Source: Paraburkholderia piptadeniae
Lineage (GTDB): Bacteria; Pseudomonadota; Gammaproteobacteria; Burkholderiales; Burkholderiaceae
Assembly: GCF_900007165.1 (NCBI RefSeq)
Contig: NZ_CYGY02000023.1
Location: 186,001 to 250,000 of the forward strand
Length of the DNA: 64,000 nt
Reading direction: 5' to 3'
The notes under the pieces were generated by a model, which searched no databases, was not told the DNA's origin, and saw nothing but the letters and a program-made list of their open reading frames with translations. Below, piece by piece: positions 56,213 through 64,000 of the stretch (its first letter is position 1; each line of letters starts with the position of its first letter). Both the position numbers and the translations under genes were made by a program.

Positions 56213-58309
56213 TCACGAGCCCGTCGTGACGGAGTCCGCGATATCCGTTGCCTGCGCGCCCGCGCGGCGCAGCGTCAGTACGAACGCGGCGCCGCCCTGT
56301 GCGTTGTTGCGCGCGACGAGCGAGCCGCCGCAATCGCGCGCAATCGACGAGCAGATCGCAAGCCCCAGTCCCAGTCCCTGGCCCATTTCCTTCGTCGTGA
56401 AGAACGGCTCGAAGAGCTGCGGAAGCACGTCGTCGGGAATGCCGGGACCATTGTCGCTCACGGTGATCTTGAGCAGCGCCTGAGCCGTCTCCACGTCGAT
56501 CGCAATGCGCGGCGCAGGCGTGCCCGCCACGGCGTCGAGCGCATTGCCGAGCAGATTGATCAGCACCTGTTCGAGCCGCAAATCGTCGCAATGCGCGACC
56601 AGTTTCGGATCGTCGCTCTCGACGTCGAGCCGCACGGGCGCCGCGCCCTCGTCGATCAACGATATATCGACCGTCACGCCTTGCAAGCGTTTCTGCAACA
56701 GCGTCAGCACGTTGCGCAGCGCCCGCGCGACGCCCGCGCGCGCATTGCGCGGCCGCGCGCGGCCGACGAAGAGCTTCAACTGATTCGTGATCTTGCCCAT
56801 GCGCTCGGTCAGCGCGGCAATCGCTTCGAGGTTGTCTTTCGCCGAGGCATGATCGCCGCGTTCGAGAAACACGCGCGTGTTGTCGGAGAAGCCGCGCAAC
56901 GCGGCGAGCGGCTGATTCAGCTCATGCGTGATGCCCGCCGCCATCTGACCGAGCGCCGCGAGCTTGCTCGCCTGAATCAGTTCGTCGTGCGCGGCGCGCA
57001 ACTCCTGTTCCGCACGCGTGCGCTCGCTCACTTCCTTCTTCAATTGCTCGTTTGCTTGCGACAGATCGGCGGTGCGTTCGGCAACGCGCTGGTTCAGCTC
57101 GGCGTAGGCCTTCTGCAACAGCGCGCGGCTGCGCATCACTTCGCGCACGCGCGCGCGTCGCATGCGCCAGTAGAACAGCAACAGGCACAGCGACACATAG
57201 CCGAAGCCTGTCACGATCGTCGCGTAACGCGCGTCCGCATTGACGGGATCGATGGGCGCCATCGTGATGAGCCGCCAGTCCGGCTCGCCGAGCGCGCGCG
57301 TCGACGCGAGAAAACGCGGCGCATAGCGTCCGCCGCCGATGCGCACGATCTGCGCGCTCCCTTCGAGCGTGCCCACGACCGTCATCGGCAGCGGCGCGAT
57401 CGGCTGGCGCGCGTACTGGCGCGTGTCGTAGATCGACGCGATCACGTCGCTCGATAGCGGCTTGACGGTGTGATATTTCCACGCGGGCACCGACGACAGA
57501 AAGATCACGCCGTGATCGTCAGTGACGATCAACGGCTCGGATGCGTCGGCGCCCTGAAACCATTCGAGATTCAGCTTGATGACGGCTACGCCGACAATCT
57601 TGTTATCGCGTCGCACCGGCTGCGAAATGTAGTAGCCCGGATCGAGCGACGTCGTGCCGATGCCGAAGAAGCGACCGACCTTGCCCTTCTCGGCCTCGAC
57701 GAAATACGGCCTGAACCGATACTCCTGGCCGATGAAGCTGTCGCGCTGATTCCAGTTGCTCGCCGCCACGCAGCGGCCCGCCGCCGTGATGATGTACGCG
57801 ACGTTCGCGCGGGCGCGGCGATTGAGGTCTTCGAGGTATTGATTGGCACGCGCGACGTTGTCCGCGTCGGGCGCCACGAGTACGTCCTGAACGAGGGGAT
57901 GCTCGCCGAGCAGATAAGGAAGCGACTCGTAGCGCTCGAGCGTGCTTCTGAGCGCGTTCGTCGTGCGATCGGCGCGCACGGCGGCGTTGCGCCGCAGCGT
58001 ATCGATGCCGTGCTGCCACGTGATGCTCCACGTGAGCCCGCAGGCTGCCACGAGCCCGGCGACGAGCGCGAACAGGATCAGCAGGCGGCGCGTCACGATG
58101 GCAGAAGTCGTTCGATGGGGATCGCCTATTGTGGCATATCGCGCCGCATCGTCGGGTACGCCGCGTTCGTCGAGCCCATCGCACGCGTCGAAGCCGTCGG
58201 GCGCCTCGGCGCCCGCGTGACCATCGGATGCATCAGGCGGCGATCCGTCGGACCCCGCCGCATTCGTTGCGAGCGGCGCCGCGCCATGTTGCCGCGGCGC
58301 CGCCTTCAT
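56213..58309 (-). CDS. dctB: DctB-type C4-dicarboxylate sensor histidine kinase
   Basis: A 698-residue membrane kinase. A Gly/Asp/Ala-rich cytoplasmic N-terminus of about 70 residues precedes TM1 (about 74-96). A double-Cache periplasmic sensor (about 105-360, with SLPYLLGEHPLVQDVL and GRFFGIGTTSLDPGYYISQPV) and TM2 (about 366-386) follow. After a coiled coil, the HisKA domain has the phospho-His in MAAGITHELNQPLAALRGFSDN, and the ATPase domain has N, G1 and G2 boxes (NLLGNALDAV, DNGPGIPDDV, GLGLGLAIC). ATG 58309 is 3 bp after the dctA stop, with GAGG upstream, so translation is coupled. It phosphorylates DctD in response to C4-dicarboxylates. Confidence 0.95.
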   Translation of the reverse strand: MKAAPRQHGAAPLATNAAGSDGSPPDASDGHAGAEAPDGFDACDGLDERGVPDDAARYATIGDPHRTTSAIVTRRLLILFALVAGLVAACGLTWSITWQHGIDTLRRNAAVRADRTTNALRSTLERYESLPYLLGEHPLVQDVLVAPDADNVARANQYLEDLNRRARANVAYIITAAGRCVAASNWNQRDSFIGQEYRFRPYFVEAEKGKVGRFFGIGTTSLDPGYYISQPVRRDNKIVGVAVIKLNLEWFQGADASEPLIVTDDHGVIFLSSVPAWKYHTVKPLSSDVIASIYDTRQYARQPIAPLPMTVVGTLEGSAQIVRIGGGRYAPRFLASTRALGEPDWRLITMAPIDPVNADARYATIVTGFGYVSLCLLLFYWRMRRARVREVMRSRALLQKAYAELNQRVAERTADLSQANEQLKKEVSERTRAEQELRAAHDELIQASKLAALGQMAAGITHELNQPLAALRGFSDNTRVFLERGDHASAKDNLEAIAALTERMGKITNQLKLFVGRARPRNARAGVARALRNVLTLLQKRLQGVTVDISLIDEGAAPVRLDVESDDPKLVAHCDDLRLEQVLINLLGNALDAVAGTPAPRIAIDVETAQALLKITVSDNGPGIPDDVLPQLFEPFFTTKEMGQGLGLGLAICSSIARDCGGSLVARNNAQGGAAFVLTLRRAGAQATDIADSVTTGS

Positions 58310-58312
58310 GGC

Positions 58313-59593
58313 TCAGACCTCGGCCGTTTCGTTGACCGACACATCGCGGCGCAATGCGGCGCGCAGCTTCGAGCGGTCCAGTTCCTTTTCCCATGCCGAC
58401 ACCACAACCGTCGCCACGCCGTTGCCGACGATGTTCGTCAGCGCGCGGCATTCGCTCATGAAGCGGTCGATGCCGAGAATCAGCACCATGCCCGACAGCG
58501 GAATCGTCGGCACGACGGCGAGCGTCGCGGCAAGCGTGATGAAGCCTGCGCCCGTCACGCCGCTTGCGCCCTTCGACGTCAGCATCGTCACCGCGAGCAG
58601 CGTCAGTTGCTGGCCCCACGTGAGGTCGATGTTGGTCGCCTGGGCGATGAAGAGCACGGCCATCGTCATGTAGATGTTGGTGCCGTCGAGGTTGAACGAA
58701 TAGCCCGTCGGCACGACGAGACCCACCACCGAGCGCGAGCAGCCGAGCTTTTCGAGCTTCAGCATCAGTTGCGGCAGTGCCGCTTCCGACGAGCTCGTGC
58801 CCAGCACGATCAGCATTTCTTCCTTGATGTACGCGACGAAGCGCAGGATGTTGAAGCCCACCATCCGCGCGATGATGCCGAGCACGACGACGACGAACAC
58901 GATCGACGTCAGATAGAACGTGCCGATCAGCTTCAACATCGGCAGCAGCGAGCCGATGCCGTACTTGCCGATGGTGAACGCCATCGCGCCGAACGCACCA
59001 ATCGGCGCGAGCTTCGTGATGATGCCGACCATGCCGAACAGGATGCTCGACAGGCTTTCGATGAAGCTCGTCACCGGTTTGCCGCGTTCGCCGATATGCG
59101 CGAGCACTGCGCCGAACAGCAGCGCGACCAGCAGGATCTGCAGGATTTCACCTTGCGAGAACGCCGACGCGAGCGTGTCCGGAATGATGTGCATCAGGAA
59201 GTCGACCGTCGTCTGGCCATGCGCCTTCGCGGCATACGACGCGACTTCCTTGCCGTTGAGCGAGGCGGGATCGACGTTGAAGCCGACGCCCGGCCGCAGC
59301 AGGTGCGTCGCGGCCAAGCCGAGAATCAGCGCGAACGTCGAGACGATTTCGAAGTACAGCAGCGCCTTGCCGCCCACGCGCCCGACCTTCTTCATGTCTT
59401 CCATGCCGGCGATACCCGTCACGACGGTACAGAAGATGATCGGCCCGATCACCATTTTGATCAGCTTGATGAAGCCGTCGCCGAGCGGCTTCATGTCGGT
59501 GGCGAGCGACGGATAGAAGTGCCCCAGCGCAATGCCGATGATGATCGCGACGATCACCTGGACGTAGAGGACTTTATAAAAAGGTTTCTTCAC
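58313..59593 (-). CDS. dctA: C4-dicarboxylate:cation symporter
   Basis: A 426-residue inner-membrane DAACS-family transporter (E. coli DctA has 428) importing succinate, fumarate and malate. It shows [19 protein letters not shown] at the start, [19 protein letters not shown], the re-entrant loop [14 protein letters not shown] near residue 270, [21 protein letters not shown] and the substrate-site [16 protein letters not shown] near 385. GTG 59593, with AGGAA 7 nt upstream, gives the standard length. A sigma-54 promoter and putative DctD sites lie upstream; dctB and dctD follow. Confidence 0.96.
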   Translation of the reverse strand: MKKPFYKVLYVQVIVAIIIGIALGHFYPSLATDMKPLGDGFIKLIKMVIGPIIFCTVVTGIAGMEDMKKVGRVGGKALLYFEIVSTFALILGLAATHLLRPGVGFNVDPASLNGKEVASYAAKAHGQTTVDFLMHIIPDTLASAFSQGEILQILLVALLFGAVLAHIGERGKPVTSFIESLSSILFGMVGIITKLAPIGAFGAMAFTIGKYGIGSLLPMLKLIGTFYLTSIVFVVVVLGIIARMVGFNILRFVAYIKEEMLIVLGTSSSEAALPQLMLKLEKLGCSRSVVGLVVPTGYSFNLDGTNIYMTMAVLFIAQATNIDLTWGQQLTLLAVTMLTSKGASGVTGAGFITLAATLAVVPTIPLSGMVLILGIDRFMSECRALTNIVGNGVATVVVSAWEKELDRSKLRAALRRDVSVNETAEV

Positions 59594-59753
59594 GATGGTG
59601 TTCCTGCAATGGAGTAAAACCAGGGTGGACCGAAGGCCGGCCACGTCGCGCATGAGGTACGGTCAGACGTGCGTCATGCGCGGTGAGCAAGCCCGCGACA
59701 AGACGACGAAATCAGAGGGACCAGAACAGGAACTCGGGCATCGTTGTCTCCTA

Positions 59754-59787
59754 TCGACCAGAGCTGGCGCTGTAGCGCGTTACTCTG
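59754..59787. repeat. single copy of the dispersed hairpin repeat
   Basis: CGACCAGAGCTGGCGC followed by TGTAGCGCGTTACTC matches unit 3 of the 53.9-kb array almost base for base, including the GGCGC-TGTA-GCGC hairpin. It lies in the predicted 5' leader of dctA. Confidence 0.8.
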
Positions 59788-59827
59788 CTTTGTAGTGGGT
59801 GGGCCATTGCGGCCGCATGTCTTCTTC

Positions 59828-59842
59828 GCAAGGTCGATGCCA
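59828..59842 (-). promoter_or_regulatory. candidate sigma-54 promoter of dctA
   Basis: Read on the minus strand, TGGCA (59842-59838), 6 bp, then TTGC (59831-59828) matches the -24/-12 consensus with correct spacing. Transcription would start near 59816, giving a leader of about 220 nt. Confidence 0.75.
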
Positions 59843-59906
59843 GCGCGCATAACAGACGTAGCGCGTTGATTTACAAGGCCAATTCGGCTGGATGACGAAA
59901 CGATGC

Positions 59907-59945
59907 TTCCGGGTTTCCGGAAATCCGGAATCAGGGCGTCCGGAA
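59907..59945. promoter_or_regulatory. candidate DctD enhancer sites
   Basis: Three TCCGGA cores occur at 59916-59921, 59924-59929 and 59939-59944, the first inside the 10-bp palindrome TTTCCGGAAA. They lie about 100-130 bp upstream of the predicted sigma-54 start, the usual position for an activator of this class. Confidence 0.5.
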
Positions 59946-59977
59946 TCCCGAACGCCCCTTGTCGGCAGAACCCAGGG

Positions 59978-61051
59978 CTAACCCTGAACTCCTTCTTCGA
60001 GCACGAGCAGATTCTCGTGCGAGAAACCGAGCGCAACAGGCTGGCCGCGTTCGGGCAATCGGCGGTTCGGATCGTTGAAGATGTCGAGCGAGATCACTTC
60101 GTCTTTCACGCGAGTCCGGATGCGCACAATTGCGCCGAGAAAGCTCACTTCTTCGACGGTCGCTGTCAGCGTATTGCGGCCCGCGGCAGGCGCTTCGAGC
60201 ACGATCGCCTCGGGACGCAGCGCGAGCATGCGCTTCTTGCCCGCATCGCCGACAGGCAGCGTTTGCGCCGTGCGCAGTTCCTGGCCGTCGACGGCCATGC
60301 GGCCCGTCGACGGATCGATCACATGCCCGGACAGAATGTTCAGAGTGCCGACGAACGACGCGACGAAACGTGTGCGCGGATAGTTGTAGATCTCGAGCGG
60401 CGTGCCGATCTGCTCGACGCGCCCTTCGTTCATCACCACGATGCGGTCGGAAATCGACAGCGCCTCTTCCTGATCGTGCGTGACGAAGATCGATGTGATG
60501 CCGAGCTCGCGTTGCAGCGCGCGAATGTCCTGGCGCAGCGAAATGCGGATCTTCGCGTCGAGCGCCGATAGCGGCTCGTCGAGCAACAGCACTTGCGGCT
60601 TGCCCGCGAGCGCGCGTGCCAGCGCGACGCGCTGCTGCTGCCCGCCCGACAGTTGCCACGGATACCGCTCGCCGAGATGCGGCAGCTTGATCAATTGCAG
60701 CATCTCGTCGACGCGCTGTTTGATTTCGCTCTGCGGACGATGCGCGACCTTGAGCCCGAAGCCGATGTTCTCGGCGACCGTCATGTTCGGAAAGAGCGCA
60801 TACGCCTGGAACACCATGCCGACCTTACGCTGCCGTGTGCGCAGATGCGTGACGTCGCGGCCGTCGAGGCGGATCGTGCCGCGCGTCGGCGCCTCGAAGC
60901 CGGCGATCATGCGCAGCACCGTCGTCTTGCCGCATCCCGACGGCCCGAGAAACGTGATGAATTCGCCGCGCTCGATCTTCATGTCGAAGTGATGCAGCGC
61001 CGTGTTCGCGCCGAATGTCTTGTGCAGGCTGTCGATTTCAAGAAACGCCAT
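59978..61051 (-). CDS. ABC transporter ATP-binding protein (PotA-like)
   Basis: A 357-residue ATPase energising the importer encoded with it. The nucleotide-binding domain (about 1-240) has Walker A FLGPSGCGKTTVLRMI, the Q-loop GMVFQAYALFPNMTV, the signature LSGGQQQRVALARAL and Walker B VLLLDEPLSALDAKIR with a switch His in FVTHDQEEAL. A C-terminal TOBE-type regulatory domain (about 275-355) is present. ATG 61051 follows GAGG. This type serves polyamine, iron, thiamine, sulfate or aminoethylphosphonate importers; the substrate cannot be fixed here. It is the last gene of the transporter unit. Confidence 0.93.
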   Translation of the reverse strand: MAFLEIDSLHKTFGANTALHHFDMKIERGEFITFLGPSGCGKTTVLRMIAGFEAPTRGTIRLDGRDVTHLRTRQRKVGMVFQAYALFPNMTVAENIGFGLKVAHRPQSEIKQRVDEMLQLIKLPHLGERYPWQLSGGQQQRVALARALAGKPQVLLLDEPLSALDAKIRISLRQDIRALQRELGITSIFVTHDQEEALSISDRIVVMNEGRVEQIGTPLEIYNYPRTRFVASFVGTLNILSGHVIDPSTGRMAVDGQELRTAQTLPVGDAGKKRMLALRPEAIVLEAPAAGRNTLTATVEEVSFLGAIVRIRTRVKDEVISLDIFNDPNRRLPERGQPVALGFSHENLLVLEEGVQG

Positions 61052-61065
61052 GACGTTGCCTCGAT

Positions 61066-61905
61066 TTAGGGCTTGTGCGCAGCGAGCGTGCGCACGGAGC
61101 CGAACACCTGGATCAGCCCCATCGACGCCCATGTGACGGCAAACGCGATGATCGCGAGCGCGGACGGCTCGTAGGCGCGGTTTGCGCCGATCAGTTGCAG
61201 ATACGGACCGAACGCCGGGCGGTCGAGTAGGCTAGCAATCGTGAATTCGCCGATCACGACCGCGAAGGTGAGAAACGCGCCGGACAGAATGCCCGAGCGG
61301 ATATTCGGGAAGATCACCTTGAAGAGAATGGTCGGCCAGTTCGCGCCGAGACATTCGGCTGCTTCCGTCAGCGAGCGGATATCGACGGCGCGCAGACCGG
61401 CATCGACGGCGCGATACATGTACGGCAGCGACAGCGTCACGTAGCCGAACACGAGCAGCAGATCGGTCGCGCGTTCGTTCGACGTCAGCGGCAGAATCGA
61501 GCTGCTGTTGTAGATGCGCAGATAGCCGAACACGATCACGATCGCGGGCACGACGAGCGGCAGCAGCGTGATGAACTCGACGATGCCGCGCAGCTTCGGC
61601 AAACGCAATTGCACCCAGTAAGCCGTCGGCACAACGAGCAGCACGCCGACGACGATCGTCAGCAACGCCATCAGAATCGAATAGCCGAACGACGCCTGAA
61701 AATGCGAGTCGGAGAGCACGACCTGGTACGCATCGAAGCTGTACATGCCGCGGCGCATGCGCAGACTGAATTCGAAAGTCGCGATCAGCGGAATCAGAAA
61801 GTACAGGGAACCGACGATCATCGCGGTCCATGCGCCCACGCGCGATTGCGTGTTCGGTTGCGCGTGCGACTGCGTGTTCGTCTGGCTGTTCGATTGCGTG
61901 CTCAT
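61066..61905 (-). CDS. ABC transporter permease, second subunit
   Basis: A 279-residue inner-membrane permease with about six helices. The EAA loop that contacts the ATPase is RSLTEAAECLGANWPTILFKVIFPNI near residue 180. The first 22 residues are a repetitive polar stretch built from Gln, Ser, Asn and Thr, encoded by a simple DNA repeat. ATG 61905 overlaps the end of the first permease gene by 4 bp and has AAGGGGG upstream, so the two permeases are coupled. Confidence 0.92.
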   Translation of the reverse strand: MSTQSNSQTNTQSHAQPNTQSRVGAWTAMIVGSLYFLIPLIATFEFSLRMRRGMYSFDAYQVVLSDSHFQASFGYSILMALLTIVVGVLLVVPTAYWVQLRLPKLRGIVEFITLLPLVVPAIVIVFGYLRIYNSSSILPLTSNERATDLLLVFGYVTLSLPYMYRAVDAGLRAVDIRSLTEAAECLGANWPTILFKVIFPNIRSGILSGAFLTFAVVIGEFTIASLLDRPAFGPYLQLIGANRAYEPSALAIIAFAVTWASMGLIQVFGSVRTLAAHKP

Positions 61906-62843
61906 CTGCGCCCCCTTTCGACGCGCGAGCGCAGCCAGATATAGCCGCCGTTCGACAGCCCCGTCACGAGAATCATGCCGAGCGCGAGCGCATAGCCGAG
62001 GTTCTGGTTGTGCAGCACGTCGCCGCGAATCTGCGCGTAGAGCAGGATCGTCACGATGTTCAACGAGCTGCCCGTCAACGCATACGCCGTCGCGACCGCG
62101 CCAAACGAGTTCGCGAACAGCAGCAGCGTCGCACCCAACACGCTCGGCCACAGCACAGGCAACGCCACATGGCGCCAGTACTGATACGCGGTGCCGCCGA
62201 GGCAATCGCACGCTTCGCGCCACTCGCGCTTGAGGCCGTCGAGCGCGGGCGTGATGATCAGCACCATCAACGGAATCTGGAAATACAGGTAGGTGATCGT
62301 CAGGCCCCAGAAGCTCAAGATGCTGAAGCCCGTCGAGTAGAGATTGATGCCCGTGTACTTCTTGAGCAGCACCGTCACGAGGCCGACGCGCCCCAGCGTG
62401 CAGATGAATGCGAACGCGAGCGGCACGCCCGCGAAATTCGATGCGACGCCCGAGAACGTGAGCAGCGTCGGCCTAATCCAGCCCGGCAGCTTGCCATGCA
62501 CGGCCGCCCATGCGAGCAGCGAGCCGAGCACCGCGCCGCCGAACGCCGATGCCGCGCTCACCTTGAAGCTGATCCAGTACGCGTCGAGCGTGCCCTCCTG
62601 GAACAGGTCGCGCATGTTGGCGAGCGTGAAGTGGCCTTGCGCGTCCTGAAACGCGCCGACCATCAGGAAGCCTGTTGGCAGGATCAGGAACAGCAACGCA
62701 AAGACAAAGAACGGCATCACGCCGATCCACGTCCACAGCGGCGACGACCGGCCCGGACCGTCGACCTTCGGCGCGGGCGCCGGCACGGACGGAACCATCA
62801 GGTCCGCCTGACCGCCCGGCCCGGCTTCCGATGAAGCGCTCAT
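61902..62843 (-). CDS. ABC transporter permease, first subunit
   Basis: A 313-residue inner-membrane permease with a Pro/Ala-rich cytoplasmic N-terminus (about 1-35), TM1 (about 40-62), five further helices and the EAA loop REWREACDCLGGTAYQYWRHVALPVLWPS near residue 215. ATG 62843 has GAGGG 7 nt upstream; a GTG at 62859 lacks spacing. It forms the heterodimeric channel with the following permease. It lies 119 bp after the binding-protein gene. Confidence 0.92.
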   Translation of the reverse strand: MSASSEAGPGGQADLMVPSVPAPAPKVDGPGRSSPLWTWIGVMPFFVFALLFLILPTGFLMVGAFQDAQGHFTLANMRDLFQEGTLDAYWISFKVSAASAFGGAVLGSLLAWAAVHGKLPGWIRPTLLTFSGVASNFAGVPLAFAFICTLGRVGLVTVLLKKYTGINLYSTGFSILSFWGLTITYLYFQIPLMVLIITPALDGLKREWREACDCLGGTAYQYWRHVALPVLWPSVLGATLLLFANSFGAVATAYALTGSSLNIVTILLYAQIRGDVLHNQNLGYALALGMILVTGLSNGGYIWLRSRVERGRR

Positions 62844-62962
62844 CAACTCACCCTCGCTCACCCTCGAACAGACACGCCTGCCCTGCCTCGCGTGGCATCA
62901 TCGCCGTCCGGCAGGCGATGCGGGCGACGCAGCGCGGCCCGCATCGCAACGCCATACTGCGC

Positions 62963-64000
62963 TTACTTGACGTTCGCGCCAACGACCTGGTCCCACTGCT
63001 TCGTCACGACATCCTTCGTCGCGTCCTGTTGCTGCAAGGTCGGGAACACAGCGCTCTTGTATGCGGACGCGGGCGGCAGCTTGTCGAGCAGCGCCTGCGG
63101 CACCTTCTTCTGCGAGACCAGCTCGTTGTAGCGGATCGGATGACAATAGCCCGTCAACCAGCCGATCTGGCCTTCGTCCGAATACAGGTATTCCATCCAC
63201 AGCTTCGCTGCGTTCGGATGCGGCGCGTACGCGCTGATCGCCTGCACGTAGACGCCCGCGACGACACCCGTCTTCGGCACGACCACGTGTACCTTCGGGT
63301 TGCCCTTCAGCGTGTCGCGGTCGGCGAGCGCGTTGTAGTCCCAGCGCACGATGATGGGCGTCGTGCCTTGCGCGAGCGAGGCCGCCTTGCCGATCACGGG
63401 CACGAAGTTGCCGCTCTTGTTGAGATCGGCGAAGTACTTGAGGCCGGCCTGGCTGGCCTTGTTCGCGTCGCCCTTCGCGATGGAGAGGCCCGCTGCGTAC
63501 ACGCCCTGGATCGCCTGGTTCGCCGAGCGCGGATCGCCCGCGAGCGACACGGCGTTCTTGTAGTCGGCCTTTTGCAGATCGCTCCAGTCGGCCGGGACCT
63601 TGTCGATCATGTCCGCGTTCACTTCGAACGCGAGCACGCCGTAGTAGTCGCCGTACCAGTAGCCTTCAGCGTCTTTCGAATCGTCCGGAATCGCTTTCCA
63701 CGTCGACACCTTGTACGGCTGCAACAGACCTTGCGCCTTTGCAGCGGGACCGAACGAAAGACCGACGTCGATCACGTCGGGCGCTTGCGGACCCTTGTTG
63801 CCCTTGTTCGCCTTGATCGCTTCGATCTCGTCGCCGGACCCCGCATCCGGATTCAGCTCGTTGATCTTGATGCCGTACTTCTTCTGGAAGGCTGCGATCA
63901 TCGGGCCGTAGCCGCACCAGTCGTGCGGCAGCGCGATCACAGTGAGTTGCCCTTCCTGCTTCGCGGCGGCAACGAGCGCATCGGAAGGCGCCGCTACCGC
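62963..64000 (-). CDS. ABC transporter substrate-binding protein, 5' end beyond the window
   Basis: The C-terminal 345 residues of a periplasmic binding protein; the frame stays open to the window edge, so the start and signal peptide are missing. The visible part begins close to the mature domain (ALVAAAKQEGQLTVIALPHDWCGYGPM) and includes PDVIDVGLSFGPAAKAQGLL, YWYGDYYGVLAFEVN, GTTPIIVRWDYNALADRD and HPNAAKLWMEYLYSDEGQIGWLTGY. This fits the family serving PotA/FbpC-type importers (polyamine, iron, thiamine or phosphonate type). Substrate is unknown. It is the first visible gene of the SBP-permease-permease-ATPase unit. Confidence 0.9.
   Translation of the reverse strand, partial: AVAAPSDALVAAAKQEGQLTVIALPHDWCGYGPMIAAFQKKYGIKINELNPDAGSGDEIEAIKANKGNKGPQAPDVIDVGLSFGPAAKAQGLLQPYKVSTWKAIPDDSKDAEGYWYGDYYGVLAFEVNADMIDKVPADWSDLQKADYKNAVSLAGDPRSANQAIQGVYAAGLSIAKGDANKASQAGLKYFADLNKSGNFVPVIGKAASLAQGTTPIIVRWDYNALADRDTLKGNPKVHVVVPKTGVVAGVYVQAISAYAPHPNAAKLWMEYLYSDEGQIGWLTGYCHPIRYNELVSQKKVPQALLDKLPPASAYKSAVFPTLQQQDATKDVVTKQWDQVVGANVK

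Larger units (their letters stand above)
59594..59977. promoter_or_regulatory. dctA upstream control region
   Basis: The 384-bp gap between dctA and the ABC ATPase holds the sigma-54 promoter (59828-59842), the candidate DctD enhancer (59907-59945) and one copy of the dispersed repeat (59754-59787) within the predicted dctA leader. I see no gene. Confidence 0.6.

Noticed and set aside
57470..59617. 715-codon open frame antisense to dctB and dctA
   Set aside because: Spans a gene boundary of the opposite strand and has extreme Arg/His/Asp content; a shadow frame.

Overview
This window is GC-rich, densely coded chromosome, most consistent with the main chromosome of a member of the Burkholderiaceae (Burkholderia, Paraburkholderia or Caballeronia). 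This is inferred from gene content and order: a YbiB gene beside leuA, a betaproteobacterial aa3 oxidase cluster with its assembly genes, a partial regulatory PTS (EIIA-Man, HPr, EI), a proteobacterial-type gshA next to gshB, glnK-amtB, and dctA-dctB-dctD. I see no rRNA, tRNA, phage, insertion sequence or CRISPR array. Third-position GC bias opens many long antisense frames, which I treat as shadows.

Layout. 0-7 kb: an FAH-family hydrolase, ybiB, leuA behind a long structured leader containing a probable small ORF, an NTF2-like protein with a PagL-type lipid A deacylase, and rpoH behind a perfect CIRCE element. 7-10 kb: cytochrome bd oxidase (cydP, cydA, cydB, cydX). 10-18 kb: an N-acetylglucosamine PTS and catabolic unit (nagE, nagF, SIS deaminase, nagA, GntR regulator) under a strong promoter overlapped by a likely operator. 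18-22 kb: a MarR-GNAT fusion, a lone metQ and a chemoreceptor. 22-33 kb: cytochrome c oxidase structural genes (coxB, ctaD, coxC), copper and haem assembly genes (ctaG, two SCO-like proteins, SURF1, ctaA, ctaB) and several small membrane proteins. 33-42 kb: housekeeping genes (BioC-like methyltransferase, ComF, trmL, macrodomain, gpsA, secB, grxC, rhodanese, gpmA, C-terminal protease, moeB-like). 42-49 kb: ptsI, ptsH, EIIA-Man, gshB, gshA. 48-56 kb: amtB-glnK, ubiK, comM/yifB, a lipoprotein, a TlpA-like protein and a dispersed-repeat patch. 54-60 kb: dctD, dctB, dctA. 60-64 kb: an ABC importer whose binding-protein gene runs off the window end.

Together the genes cover two terminal oxidases (high-affinity bd and aa3), amino-sugar uptake and breakdown, nitrogen sensing and ammonium uptake, C4-dicarboxylate uptake under a two-component sigma-54 system, and glutathione synthesis. 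The window is mostly core genome and I did not find a clearly new multi-gene system. The most interesting signals are regulatory or architectural: the leuA leader with its small ORF, the NagR-type operator over a near-consensus promoter, candidate sigma-54 promoters for dctA and glnK, the coxB-cytochrome c-OmpA fusion, the duplicated catalytically dead EIIB domain of NagE, and a dispersed hairpin-bearing repeat.
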